DNA of 64,000 nt from Podospora pseudoanserina. Its lineage: Eukaryota; Ascomycota; Sordariomycetes; Sordariales; Podosporaceae. The DNA is taken from contig NC_085920.1 of NCBI RefSeq assembly GCF_035222485.1, positions 8,294,001 through 8,358,000 on the forward strand, read 5' to 3'. The notes under the pieces are model-generated. The model did not search any database and had not been told where the DNA came from. It saw nothing but the letters and a program-made list of their open reading frames with translations. The stretch's first letter is position 1, and each line of letters opens with the position of its first letter. Below, in pieces: positions 31,532 through 42,659 of the stretch. A program made the position numbers and the translations under genes.

Positions 31532-32914
31532 ATGGTTTCCAGGAGCGTGTCCCCGGGAGGCGCGCTTCTCCGGGCGTCGCGGATGTTCTCTATGCCGGCA
31601 CCCCTCCCACCACCGGCGGCAGAAGCCGCTCAAGCAACCTTCAAGTCGCACTCCGATACAGCTACCTCGGCCTACCCAACACACCAGGTCATCACAACCC
31701 TTAGTCACGCCCGCAAGGAGGGGGACTGGGGCTTGAAGCGCCCTCTCCCTCTTCGATCAACTACCAAGTCCTCGACTCCCATGCTCCGCATCAAGGGCAT
31801 CGATACGATCGAGCAAATTACCGACTACGCCTCAGGCGCCGACCACGGCCTCACCCTTCTCAAGTTCCAAGAACTTGGTCTCCCGATCTCTACGCCCTCC
31901 TCTTTTGCAAGCTCAAGACGCAGAACCGATGCCGCGACCAGGTCCGTTTTCGAGGACGACATCGATCGCACCGCCATCGCCGCGAAGGACCGTGCAAAGC
32001 TTGTCGACCAACGATGGAGGTTTTCTGGCCCATGGCTTGCCGGCATGACGCCCGGCGACTTCAAGAAGTACTTGGCTGAGAGGGTTCGCCCCCGTCGCGC
32101 CGCCTTCCGTATGTTTCTGAAGGCCAAGATCGCCCGCGATCTCAACGAGACGGCCAGGTTGAAAGCCTTGGACAACGCAGAGACCGAGTATGACAAGGTC
32201 ACCGTCGATTCTATTCTTGAGGATGACGTTACCGAGTACTTGCGGAATGTTCGGAACCAGAACGCAGTGCTGTATCAGCTGGTTGGGGAGTTCTTGGATC
32301 TCGCACCTCTGAAGCAACCGACGGAACTGACGACTGAGCAAATGTTGCATCCCCCACAACACACATATTCAACCCACGACACCAACAACCCGTATGCCGA
32401 ACATGGTCCTCCAAAGACCCACCCTTCCGCCGGTCTCTCGTACATCCGCACCGGTGCATACATGGACAACCACCCGCTGTACGGCCCGCAAAAGGAACAT
32501 AAGCCGGTTGAGGCCAGAGTGCTCAGGCCGCGCAGCCAGCAGAGCTACAGCAGCGCCAAATTGGGTGTTGCTGGTTTCGTCACCGAGACCAGCGAGGGTG
32601 ACAACGCTCACAATCAGAAGTCCGGGAAGTCGCCTCTTCGACATTTCGACCCTGATCTCAAGAACGGCGCCAAGGTTTACGTTCAGCCTGAAACGGCTTC
32701 CGTCAACTCAGATGGCAAGCTGCGGATCGTGCTCAAGGACTCAGTGGATGCCGAGGCTGAGCTGGTTGCCCGTGAGCTGATTGGCGATGGTGAGGGCATT
32801 TTTGGACAACAGCGGAAGGAGGTTGAGGTGGTCAGCCAGTCAACCATTCGCAAGTCCTACTCAACTAAGCTCTCGCAGGGTGCACAGGACTATGGTTTGA
32901 ATTCGGCGAACTAG
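31532..32914 (+). CDS. mrp51: Mitochondrial small-subunit ribosomal protein Mrp51 (bS1m)
   Basis: A single 460-residue frame. After a basic, S/P-rich presequence (MVSRSVSPGGALLRASRMFS) comes the Mrp51 signature GDWGLKRPLPLRSTTKSST, then LRIKGIDTIEQITDYASGAD. The centre contains PWLAGMTPGDFKKYLAERVR. Mrp51 is a fungal mitoribosome 37S protein near the mRNA channel, needed for translation of mitochondrial mRNAs. The ATG at 31532 is in a good context (GACCATGG). The gene starts 300 bp after the TGT gene on the same strand. Confidence 0.85.
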   Translation: MVSRSVSPGGALLRASRMFSMPAPLPPPAAEAAQATFKSHSDTATSAYPTHQVITTLSHARKEGDWGLKRPLPLRSTTKSSTPMLRIKGIDTIEQITDYASGADHGLTLLKFQELGLPISTPSSFASSRRRTDAATRSVFEDDIDRTAIAAKDRAKLVDQRWRFSGPWLAGMTPGDFKKYLAERVRPRRAAFRMFLKAKIARDLNETARLKALDNAETEYDKVTVDSILEDDVTEYLRNVRNQNAVLYQLVGEFLDLAPLKQPTELTTEQMLHPPQHTYSTHDTNNPYAEHGPPKTHPSAGLSYIRTGAYMDNHPLYGPQKEHKPVEARVLRPRSQQSYSSAKLGVAGFVTETSEGDNAHNQKSGKSPLRHFDPDLKNGAKVYVQPETASVNSDGKLRIVLKDSVDAEAELVARELIGDGEGIFGQQRKEVEVVSQSTIRKSYSTKLSQGAQDYGLNSAN

Positions 32915-33347
32915 AGTCGATTGGGAGTGACTGGACTATCTTGCTGATAGCTCCATAATGTATAACATGTTCTCTGTAGAAATATATACCATGTGAGCCA
33001 TTTCCGATGTCTAAAGGCATTGTTTACTATTGTTGGCTCAAGTTTTTGGAGCGACCATCATAGAGTGAATCCGGGAATGCCTCAGCCGCAGTTGCCCCAC
33101 CTCAAGTGGCAGCCACAAAATAGTAAGCTTCACCAGCTCACCAGCCACACCCCAAAAGATTGGCATGCCCTAAGCGCACGCAACCCCCACAATTGCAGAC
33201 CCACTCTGAAAAACCACCACAGGTTTGGCGAGCTCGACTGCGAGAATCCTCCTGCTTCTTCTCTTCTGTGTCCGAAACTCCAAGCGTCGCCCTCGGTAGG
33301 TCTTTTTTTCCCTTCACAACAACCAACCACCACACCAAACCGTCAAA
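32915..33347. other. Intergenic: mrp51 3' flank and rps17 promoter
   Basis: No gene. A pyrimidine tract (TCTTTTTTTCCCTTC) at 33301-33315 lies about 33-47 nt upstream of the rps17 ATG, as is common for ribosomal protein genes of filamentous fungi. Confidence 0.5.
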
Positions 33348-33916
33348 ATGGGTCGCGTTCGTACCAAGACTGTCAAGAAGTCCGCCAAGGTCATCATTGA
33401 GCGGTACTACCCCAAGTTGACTCTCGACTTCGAGACCAACAAGCGGTATGTTTTTCTCCAACCTGGATTTTGGGCAGAGGGAAGACCCGACTGACTCTGA
33501 GGAAAAAGTGTGTGCGATGAGATTGCCATCATTGCTTCCAAGCGCCTCCGCAACAAGATTGCCGGCTACACCACCCACTTGATGAAGCGCATTCAGCGTG
33601 GCCCCGTCCGCGGTATCTCCTTCAAGCTTCAGGAGGAGGAGCGTGAGCGCAAGGATCAGTACGTTCCCGAGGTCTCCGCTCTCGACTTCACCCAGAACTC
33701 CGAGAGCGGCCAGCTCGATGTCGATACCGAGACCAAGGACCTCCTTAAGCACCTCGGCGTATGTGTTGCCCAGTGTCTGAAGGCCACGAGAGTGGAAAAA
33801 CTGACAGCAATTCACAGTTCGACGCCATCCCCGTCAACGTCATCCCCGTTACCCAGAACCCCGCTGTTGAGCGTGGCCCCCGCCGCTTCGGTGGTGACCG
33901 CCCCCGCCGCGACTAA
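33348..33916 (+). CDS. rps17: 40S ribosomal protein S17 (eS17)
   Basis: Exons 33348..33445, 33509..33758 and 33818..33916 give 148 residues. [20 protein letters not shown] at the start, then [40 protein letters not shown] and [10 protein letters not shown] are textbook eS17. Intron 1 is 63 nt (GTATGT, AAAAAG), intron 2 is 59 nt (GTATGT, TTCACAG). The start context is CAAAATGG. It is a structural protein of the cytosolic small subunit. Third positions are C-rich, as expected for a highly expressed gene. Confidence 0.97.
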
Positions 33917-34491
33917 ATTGTTTCTTCGAAAGAGGGGACATTTTAGGACCACCAATAGAAAACGACGCTTGACGACTTCGATCACGATACCCTTTTATGA
34001 CGGTCAACAAAAGTTGGGAAAGGAGTATGAAGATCTCTTCATCACGTGGGAATCAACATGCTGCGGCGTTGGGCCAATACTGACGGCGCTGGGTCGTGGT
34101 CGGTCGGAAAGGGAAAAACAAACACGGCATGCGATAGCTTTGAAGAATAAAGCAATCTGTTGCCCCACCCATTCAGGTGTCGCTGAGTCCTGCAGGTAAT
34201 GCTGAGGACGACGCTCGACTGCCAGACTACGCTTCTCCTTTATGGTGATGCGGATGGGATTTGTTGTGTGAGACGGCTGGGTCCCGCCTCGTTGGGGAGC
34301 CCATGTCTGCCCAGGTGATAAATGCTGTGACTTTGATCTGTCATGTGAATCTTCCAGATGTTGTAAACTCCAGGTAGGTTTTATTTCCAAGGTCCGACAA
34401 TCGTAAACCGGGTATCATAAACTATCAAAACGCCATTTGTTATGCAACCCCAATGCTGTCTGTTTGCCTGTCCATTTTACCAAAGATAGGA
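33917..34491. other. Convergent intergenic region between rps17 and rtr1
   Basis: It holds two 3' flanks. A CACGTG core lies at about 34043-34048, but it is not near a gene start. No gene is seen. Confidence 0.45.
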
Positions 34492-35388
34492 TCAAGGCCT
34501 CCCATAGTTGAGGCTCTCAATACGAATAGAAGGAATAAAATCATCGTCATCATCATCTTCGCCTTCACCGCCAGTGTTGTTTGGTTTCTTGCCCTTGCTG
34601 CCAATCTTGTATCCTTCCACCATGAGATGAGCATCGCTCTCGCCTCCCTGGGCGCTGGTGAAGGTGGGAGCTGTGGGCGGCTGGGTGATCTCTTTCTCCC
34701 CAATCGTGACCTCGACTTTATCGACGCCCATCCCATTCCTCTCGACGGCTAGTTTGCCCGCTTGCTTCTTTTTCTCGTGGGCTTCATCTCCCTTCTTATC
34801 CCTCTCGTCACCGGCCCCATCGAGCGAGAGCCCCTCCACGGCCTTTTCCACCTCCTTTACACCCAGTTCCTTGTCCTCCCTCAGCCGAATCTTGATCTTC
34901 ATCTCCCCCTTTTCCCCTGTCCACTCGTACGAAGGATGCTCGAGCTGAACATGGATATACATACCCTTTAGCGCGCACTCATCGCTGCACCACTTGTTCA
35001 GGTCCTCCGTTTTCGCCACGCCCGACCGCCGGATTTTGACCTTGCCGGGAAAGTTGCGGCGGGGTTTGGAGCAGAGGGCGTAGCCGCATGTGTTGAGGCA
35101 GTTCCGTTCGTCTATGAGATCGAGGTACTCTGAGGGGGAGAAGTTGGGGAGGTGGGAGAGGAGGAGGGAGATGTCGGATTGGGAAGGGGGTTGGGAGGAG
35201 GGGAAGGCGGCGGAGAGGAGCTCGAAGGTTTCGATGGGGATGGGGGGTTTGAGCTCTGTTTTGGAGAGGGTGAGGAGTTGGGCTGCTTGGGCGCGGGTTA
35301 GGCCTGTGAGTTCGAGGGCCGAGGGGGCGTCGGGGGTGGGTGGTGGTTTTTTGAGGATGGATTTAGGAGGGTTGGGGGTGGACGCCAT
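34492..35388 (-). CDS. rtr1: RNA polymerase II CTD phosphatase Rtr1 (RPAP2 family)
   Basis: A single 298-residue frame. The zinc-finger core is visible: DLIDERNCLNTCGYALCSKP, then KIRRSG and KWCSDECALKG, giving likely ligands C101, C106, C134 and C138. This matches the Rtr1/RPAP2 fold, which dephosphorylates Ser5 of the RNA polymerase II C-terminal domain and helps polymerase import. The second half is K/E-rich and ends in an acidic stretch with FIPSIRIESLNYG. The start MASTPNPPKSILKKPPP is typical of fungal members. Divergent from bbc1 over a 913-bp shared upstream region. Confidence 0.87.
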   Translation of the reverse strand: MASTPNPPKSILKKPPPTPDAPSALELTGLTRAQAAQLLTLSKTELKPPIPIETFELLSAAFPSSQPPSQSDISLLLSHLPNFSPSEYLDLIDERNCLNTCGYALCSKPRRNFPGKVKIRRSGVAKTEDLNKWCSDECALKGMYIHVQLEHPSYEWTGEKGEMKIKIRLREDKELGVKEVEKAVEGLSLDGAGDERDKKGDEAHEKKKQAGKLAVERNGMGVDKVEVTIGEKEITQPPTAPTFTSAQGGESDAHLMVEGYKIGSKGKKPNNTGGEGEDDDDDDFIPSIRIESLNYGRP

Positions 35389-36301
35389 GGAGGTGATGGC
35401 TTGGGGGTTTGGTGATGTTGTTGGAGATAAAGGAGGTTATCGTTAGGAGAGGTGACGTTGATAAAGAGTAGTAGTTTAGCCGATCGACAGGCGGTAGGTA
35501 CCTTGTGTTTGCTGCTGGCGGAAATGTCGTTGTTGATGGGCATGTGAAACAAAAGATGCCAAGCTAGAGATATCAGAAAGTTACAAATGCGATGGAGGGG
35601 CGATGCCTGCCGGACAGAGGGGACACTTGCCAGCTGCCAAGCAGCTTGGAGCTTCCGAGGTGAGGCGTTGATCCACCTCGTCATTTCACTGAGGGGTCAT
35701 CTCCAAGCAACACACAGCGACAACAGGACATGAGATAACTGCCCAAGCCACCTCCTGACTGCAACACTCCCAACTCCGGGTGAATTGCTGCCTGGTGAGG
35801 TGTCCAAACCAAAAAGACAGATTTGAAACACGTAGACCATAGCAACAAACGCAACGTGTGGTAGCCTCTTATGCGCTGACGTTGAGGATCAGATGTGCGC
35901 CTTAAGCCAACACTTTTAGCCACACTGCAGAACAAGCTGAGGCGTCCGACGTCCGGCTTGCAAGGGGTGACCAAGCAAGGACCGCCCTTCCATGACCACC
36001 AGCTGTTGGAGATCGAGCGGTTCTTCTCTCGCACTCCGCCTTCAGCATTACGTTTACACAGCAGGTCCTACAACCTCACTTGCACTTGGCGTGTGTTTAC
36101 ATTGAAAAGTCCTCGAAGTCCAGGCCCACGAAGAGAAGCGGACCGAAAGCCAACCCCGCCCCGCATCTGCCGAGCCAGCGAGCGACGTTTAATAGCTTGC
36201 CTGCCTCTGACGACAAGCCCAAAGCACGCAACACAACACTGCAGACATCAACAGTAGCTACCTTGCCGTCTACTTACTCCGAGGCCTCGAGCCGCGTCAT
36301 C
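35389..36301. other. Shared upstream region of rtr1 and bbc1
   Basis: The two genes diverge from here. No ORF with family features; the open frame running into bbc1 from 36080 has no ATG-led conserved sequence and is read as leader. Confidence 0.5.
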
Positions 36302-39300
36302 ATGTCGTTCAAGGTCAAGGCCTTGTACGAATACAACTCGGGCCACGAAGATGACCTCATTTTCAGCGTCGGCCAGATCATAACGGTGACCGACGAGGAA
36401 GATGCCGATTGGTATGCGGGGGAGTACGTCGACGAGGCCGGCAACAAGCAAGAGGGTATTTTCCCCAGGAATTTCGTCGAAAAGTATGAGCCTGCAGCAC
36501 CTCCTCGTCCGGCGACACGGCCCCAGTCCAAAAGGGAACATAAACCCGCCGCCGAAGCTCCGATTCCAGCCCCGGAATCTCCGAAGCACGAAGTTGCTCC
36601 GGAGCCTGAACCTGAGCCCTTGAGATCTCCCTCGCCCGAGCCGACGATTTCCTCTCCTCCACCAGCACCTGCCGCTGTTCCGGTGCCAATTCAATCTGCC
36701 CAAGCTCCCGCCTCCCCTCCGGCTCCCGCACCCGCCCCTGTTCCAGTGGCCACGCCCGCACCTCCTGTTCCCCAGCCCACTGAGGCGCCGTCTGCCGCAA
36801 AGTCGCCCCCTGCGCCCAAGCCTGCTGCCGTTGTCTCCAAACCCAGTGCTGGACCTCCACCTGTCTCTGATAAGCCAACCGGAAATTCTTTCAAGGATCG
36901 TCTTGCACTTTTTAACAAGGCAGCTGCAGCCCCCCCCGCCCCCTTCAAGCCTAGCGGGCTGAGCTCAGGAGGCGGCTCGAGCTTCATCAAGAAGCCGTTT
37001 GTTGCCCCCCCTCCTAGCAGGCACGCCTATATTCCACCGGTCACCCAGGCCCCTGTTGCTAAAGTATATCGTCGCGATGAGGATCCGGAGGTCAAGGAGC
37101 AAGAAGCCGAAACGCTGGAGAATGCTGGAAAAGCGGGACTTGTTGGTAATACGGCACCAACCTCATCAAGGAATGAGGGTGAAGCCGCTGATGATGAACC
37201 CAAGCCCATGAGCTTGAAGGAGCGCCTCGCTCTTCTCCAGAAGCAGCAAATGGAGACTGCGGCTCGTCATGCCGAGGCTGCTGCCAAGAAGGAGAAGCCC
37301 AAGAAACCAGTGAAGAAACGGTTGGATAGCCACGATGCCACTGCCGCCGAAGGTGAAGCTACTGCTCCTGTTCCACCCCCTCTGGAGCGTCGCGATACCG
37401 AAGACACCACAGGCCGCGGCTCTCTGGATGAATCTCACCCACCCCGAATCCCGCACCCTGGGCGTCGCAGATCTTCAAGAGGAATCGAACCGAATGATGG
37501 TAATGAGGCTGATATGTCTGGGGCTGGCGAGACCACCGAGGGTCTGGAGGAGCTCACCGAAAAGGAGGAAAATGACGTTAGACCAAAGCATGTTGCTACT
37601 GCCGCGAAACAAGACGATGATGAACAGGCTGATGAGGAAGATGAAGAGGAAGAAGAAGAGGAGGAGGAGGATATCGACCCAGAGGTTCGGCGCAAGGAGG
37701 AACTGCGCGCAAGAATGGCCAAGATGTCAGGCGGTATGGGCATGCCGGGTATGGGCATCCCTGGGCTGTTTGGTGCCCCGGCACCTATGATGCCCAAGAA
37801 GAAGAAGGCCGCCCCTGAGAAGCACATTGAGGAGCATGAGGAGCCGGTATCGCCTACTGCCCGTGCGCCCCCCGTTCCTATGCCCGGCATTCCTTTGCCT
37901 GGGCTCTCGCGCCCACCGCCGCCTCCCGAGCGAAAACAGTCTGCTGCCGAAGAGGTGGAAGATGACGAGGACGAGGCCCAGCTGCAGACTCCCCATCAGG
38001 AAGCTGCGCCAGCCCGTATGTTGTTTGTCGAGCACCATCTCAACAAAGCTAACACAGGTGTAGAAACGCCCAATGAACATAGCGCACCCCCCCCTATTCC
38101 TGGCGGGAGATCAGTTCCCCCCCCTGTTCCTTCTCTGGACTGTGAGTATAGTGATGCCCATCGTTTTGCACTGTGGAGTGTCATTATTAACCTTGCAAAG
38201 CACGTCCGCCACCACCACCGCCAACTGCGTCGGCGATTAAGTCCCCCAGCGAAGGGTCGGTGTCTGACGATGAGCTCTCCGAAAGGCCCAATGATGAATC
38301 CGATACACCAAAACCTGATGTAGCCCATGCGACTAGAGCTCCTCCTCCCCCGCCACCTGGGGCTGGCGGTCCTCCACCACTGCCACCTACATCACCCCGG
38401 GCTGCCCCCCGTCGGTCTCATGATGAGAGCCCTCTAACTTCACCATCGGCACCTGCTATCCCCAGGCGCGACAGCAGGGCACCGCCTCCAATCCCTGGCG
38501 CCGCCCCTCCGCTCCCCACACAGAGCAGACCTCCTCCTCCGCCTCCCACAGCGGCGCCCCCGCTGCGTAGGGATTCAACGGCTGACACCCGGCCGCCCCC
38601 AATTCCCGGCGCACCACCAAGGGACGACGATAGTGGTGACGAAGACGAGATCACCGAATATGAGGGCGATTATGACACCGACATCGCCTCGTCGGTTCCT
38701 CACAAAGATGCGCTCAAGGCCCATCAGCGGGAGTCGAGTTTCGAGGATATCGGACCGAGATCGCCAACGAGTGAGGCGCCCCCGCTTCCTTCCACAGCGG
38801 CCCCGAGAGCAGGACCTCCTCCAATTCCCAGTCAGCCTCCCCCTCCACCAAGTGCGCCAGCGCCCTCGCGCAAGTCTGTAGATGCGCCCCGCACAGCCCC
38901 CCCTCCCCCGCCCCCGCCGAAAGAGGCGCCGCCTGCTCACTACGATGATGATGAGTACGATCCATACAACTATAGTTCGTCTTCTCAGGCAGCTCCAGCT
39001 GTTCCGTCATTCCCGATGCCCTCTCCGCATGTCAGGCAGAACGAGGAGACATCGGCGCATGAGACCCTCCAGTTTTCCCCGCCACCTCCTCCCCCTCAGA
39101 ACTTGAGGTCGCCTATCCCCCCTCCTATTTCCTCACCGCCAAACCGAGCTCCTCCGCCGAGAAAGTCGCTGGATGTCCCCCGTGGTAGCGGTGGAAGACG
39201 TTCGGTCGACGTTACTCGGCCTTCCATGGAGTCTGGGTTTGTTGCTAATGACATTGATCTAGCCAACCAGTCAGGATGGTGGCTGCAGCCCAATGGCCTG

Positions 39301-40041
39301 CCTTCGCAGCTCCACGGCCGCAAGGATATCTTCTTCGAGTCTGAAGAATCAACCTCCTCTGATCCCCACCAGGGCGGCAAGACAATTGTGACTCGGGATA
39401 TCTATGTGTTGTTCCAGGACTACTCCCAGACCGTTATCACCGTTCGTTTCAACCCCCAGGACCCCTCCGATGTCCAGCTCGACCAGCGTCACGAGGCCCC
39501 ACCACGAGCCTTGCGTCAGGACCAGCTTGAGGAAAGCTACGAGCGGTTTGGTCGTGCCATCGGCGAGGCCGTCCACAAGCTGAAGGACACCGTTGTAGGC
39601 GACGGGACTCCACAAGGACTCATTCACGAGCTGCTGCGTCCCCACAAGGACGCTCTTCACCCTGTCGGCACGCGTGCCTATGGCGCCCTGGTGTACAGCA
39701 ACCTTGCCAACGCCAGCACAAGCCAGAACGACGAGATCCGCCCCGGCGACATCATCAGCATCCGCAACGCCAAGTTCCAAGGCAAGCACGGCGCTATGCA
39801 CGCCAAGTACAGCGTCGAGGTAGGCAAACCTGACCACGTCGCTGTCGTGGGCGAATGGGATGGCACCAAGAAGAAGGTCAGGGCTTGGGAGCAGGGCCGT
39901 GAGAGCAAGAAGGTCAAGCTGGAAAGTTTCAAGCTTGACGACCTGAGGAGTGGTGAGGTCAAGATTTGGAGGGTGATGCCTAGGAGCTGGATTGGATGGG
40001 AGGGTGGCGATAATGGTGGAGGAGCAACCGGCGGGAATTAG
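36302..40041 (+). CDS. bbc1: SH3-domain actin-patch protein Bbc1/Mti1
   Basis: Proposed exons 36302..38015, 38058..38141 and 38201..40041 give 1212 residues. An N-terminal SH3 domain (residues 1-65) reads MSFKVKALYEYNSGHEDDLI and EEGIFPRNFVEKYE-like with conserved ALYEY, W and P sites. The middle is P/A-rich, with an acidic block at about 436-470 followed by RRKEELRARMAKMSGGMGMP. Many polyproline runs follow, then a folded C-terminal domain (about 940-1205) that starts near NDIDLANQSGWWLQPNGLP. Bbc1 binds type I myosin and Las17/WASP at endocytic actin patches. Intron 2 (59 nt) is required for frame; the 42-nt intron 1 is in frame and stop-free, so it may be retained. The ATG has A at -3. Confidence 0.87.
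38016..38057 (+). other. In-frame 42-nt intron within bbc1
   Basis: It has GTATGT donor, GCTAAC branch and ACAG acceptor. It is unusually short, a multiple of three and stop-free, so it may be spliced or retained without frame change. Confidence 0.5.
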
Positions 40042-40168
40042 GAGACGCTGTTGGGCTTGGAAGTTGCCCAGCTTGCTGGGTGGGAAGGAGTGAGGATGGT
40101 GGGTGTGTTGGTAAGGGTTGTAGATTCGTTTTGAAGAGTTGTTGTCGTAAAGAGTAGTGCTGGGTGGA

Positions 40169-40213
<45 letters not shown>

Positions 40214-40914
40214 CAAGACCAGTGACAAAGAGAACGGGAGGGACCAGTATCGTATTGAAGATTTTTTTGTTACACTTTGTTTATCAAGTTAAAAATTATT
40301 ATTGTGTTTGTTTTTTAATTACGCTGCATTTTTTACACCGCTTTGCTGTTATCATTCCAGGTGGTGATGCCCGAACTTGCGATGCGTGGATGTATAACTT
40401 GTAGCAGATCGTTCAACATAACACGGGGCCTCAAAATGCAGTCAGTTTCCACGTTGGCCAAGAATCGGCGTAGGTAACCAACCGTGGCATGTTGAGCAAG
40501 TAGCAATGTCTTTCCAATAACCAGCAGTAGGTAGTTTGTAATTTTGTTGGCTACAGCTGCCAAAACCAATGAGAACACTACCTTATATATAGATGCCCCA
40601 AAATTACTATATCCATCTTATCATAGACGCCCATACAAAACACCCAGTTGGTTTTACTCTAATTCCAACCTGACCAGCCTGCCAAAAACCTCATGCCTGT
40701 CTACTACCATAACCTCCCCTCATCATCCTCATATAGAACCATCCTTGTCTGTCTGGCCCATCCTGACCGCTATCCCTCCCTATGCTGCTAGTACTCCCAA
40801 AATACAACCCATCCCGTGCCCTTGGTCCCTCCTCAAACAGTAAAACGCCGCTACCATGCATCCCCTTAGTCTTCCATAAGCACATCATCCTCTATTTTAT
40901 ACCCACCCCACCCC
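40042..40914. other. Convergent intergenic region between bbc1 and the Cld1-like gene
   Basis: It holds two 3' flanks plus the microsatellite at 40169-40213. The sequence after 40250 is AT-rich. No gene is seen. Confidence 0.5.
40169..40213. repeat. Compound microsatellite (TG)10(AG)13
   Basis: About ten TG units run directly into about thirteen AG units, 130 bp past the bbc1 stop. Likely length-variable. Confidence 0.95.
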
Positions 40915-42659
40915 CTAATTCCTCCTCCTCTGATTCACCATCATCGTCTCCTTCAACTCCCTCCTCACAACTTCATTAAACTCCTCGGGGTTATCCACAT
41001 AGAGATGATGCCCCGCCTTCCTCACCACAACAACCTTTACACTCCCATTCTCCTTCTCCGCTCCCCCTTCCTCTAGCAATTCTTTCTCTATTCTCTTTTT
41101 GATCTTTTCTTCGGCGGCATACCCCCCAGCAACATCCATCCAGTCGTTTTCTCCGTACATGAACACAATCGGGAAACCGTGCTCTTTTACTTCTGGGGTG
41201 GTTTCCGTCTTGGGGGAGATGACCTGCCGGCCGACGTCCTGAATGCGGTTGATGACTGGTGATCTGGCATACGCCCCCGGAGCGAGGAGATACGGCAGGG
41301 CATACTCGCCCGACCCACGCTGGCGGAACAGAGCATAAGAGTAATCGTGCAATGCTTGCTTTTCAGGCGAGGGCAGGTGGTTGAACCGGCGGGCTGTCCA
41401 CCCCGAGACGAACCGGGGACCCAACGGCCCGGCAAAGCGGACGATGCTAAACGGGGAGACGTTTGCGTCCCAGAGCCAGACCAGCCACCCTGGAAGGGGT
41501 CGCTTGGGGGGCGTGGTGGAGGTGTTGGGCTGGGAAGCGACGGATTCCTTGTCGCTGGCTTTCGCGTTGACATACTCGGCGTTTTGGCCAGCGGGGGTTT
41601 GGCGGACGATGCTTTCCTGGTCCTGGGTGAACTCGGCTGCCATGGTGGAGGTTTCGGGCTCGGGCATGTCGGCGTTGACTGCCCAGGGATCCTCCGGGAT
41701 CCCCACCGGAGACACCAAAATCAGTTTGTTGAGGTGGCCGGGGTACTTGAGGGCGTAAGAAACAGCGAGGTAGCCGCCCATTGAATGGCCCATCAATGTG
41801 AACTTTTCGAGCTTGCGAATCTTGCGCCATTCTTCGAGCGCGTCAATGAACCAACTCTCGGCCTCGGCGATTTTCTCTTTTTGTGTTTTGGCGTGGACCT
41901 TGAACGGCGGGCGGGAGGAGTTGCCCATCCCTAGCATATCCAGCGCGTATAATTTCCAACCAGGTAATCTGGTGAGGGGTTCAAAGTTCTTGTAGAAAAA
42001 ACCCAGCCCGGCGCCGTATCCGTGCAGCATGACGAGGGTGTTGTCCACATCTTCGCCCTCTCTTTCGATTGAGAACTCATTCAGGGCACGGTTCTTCCCC
42101 GACAGCTGCACCATTGATGATCGCCAGACTCGCTGGCCGAAAGGATCGGTGTTGGCGAGATCTAGGAGGCGCGCGCCGACACTTGGGCCGGTGGCTTCGC
42201 GAACGTGAGGAATAAATGAGAGTACATTCTGTTCGGCTTGTCGCGATGATAGGCTAGTCCACTGCATGCTCGTCAGCCACTTGTCCACTGATGCGCCGTG
42301 TTGGCTGCTGGAGCGGAAATACACACCCATTGGTGCGCCGCCTCCTTGTAACCTAGGGGAAATGCCATCATTCTGGGCGTGTGTTTTCTCGGTGCACCTT
42401 CAGCGTGGTGCTGAGGGTGATATTGATGCGACGGGTTCTTTTTGCGGTGCGTAGGGAAAAGGAGAGGTTGTGTTGTAGGTGGCGGGATCGAGGAAGAAGT
42501 ATCCGTAGAGGCAGAGACCGATTCGGTGGACATTCGGCTGCTCGACTCCTTTGAGGGACTTGCTGTTCCAGTCTTTTCCGAGGACGGACCGGCAAACACG
42601 GACGAGGCGAGCTTAGGAATACGCAGCAAAAGACTTGTAGGGTTAGTAGACTTGAGCAT
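40915..42659 (-). CDS. cld1: Cld1-like mitochondrial alpha/beta hydrolase (cardiolipin deacylase family)
   Basis: Exons 42659..42327 and 42261..40915 give 559 residues. Exon 1 starts with an amphipathic basic presequence (MLKSTNPTSLLLRIPKLASS), so mitochondrial import is likely. The junction makes GYKEAAHQW-WTSLSSRQAEQN, fitting the family; the 65-nt intron has GTGTGT, a GCTGAC branch and GCAG. The hydrolase has the oxyanion loop HGYGAG (about 191), nucleophile elbow GHSMGG (Ser about 271) and HHLYVD (HX4D motif, about 529-534) with the catalytic His. These mark the Cld1/Ict1/ABHD4-5 family; Cld1 removes an acyl chain from cardiolipin before remodelling. An Ict1-type acyltransferase is the alternative. 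The open frame from 42330 begins inside the intron and is not the true start. Confidence 0.78.

Noticed and set aside
36080-36301. N-terminal extension of bbc1 in frame
   Set aside because: The SH3 domain starts at once after the ATG at 36302, which has a good context; the upstream codons read as leader.
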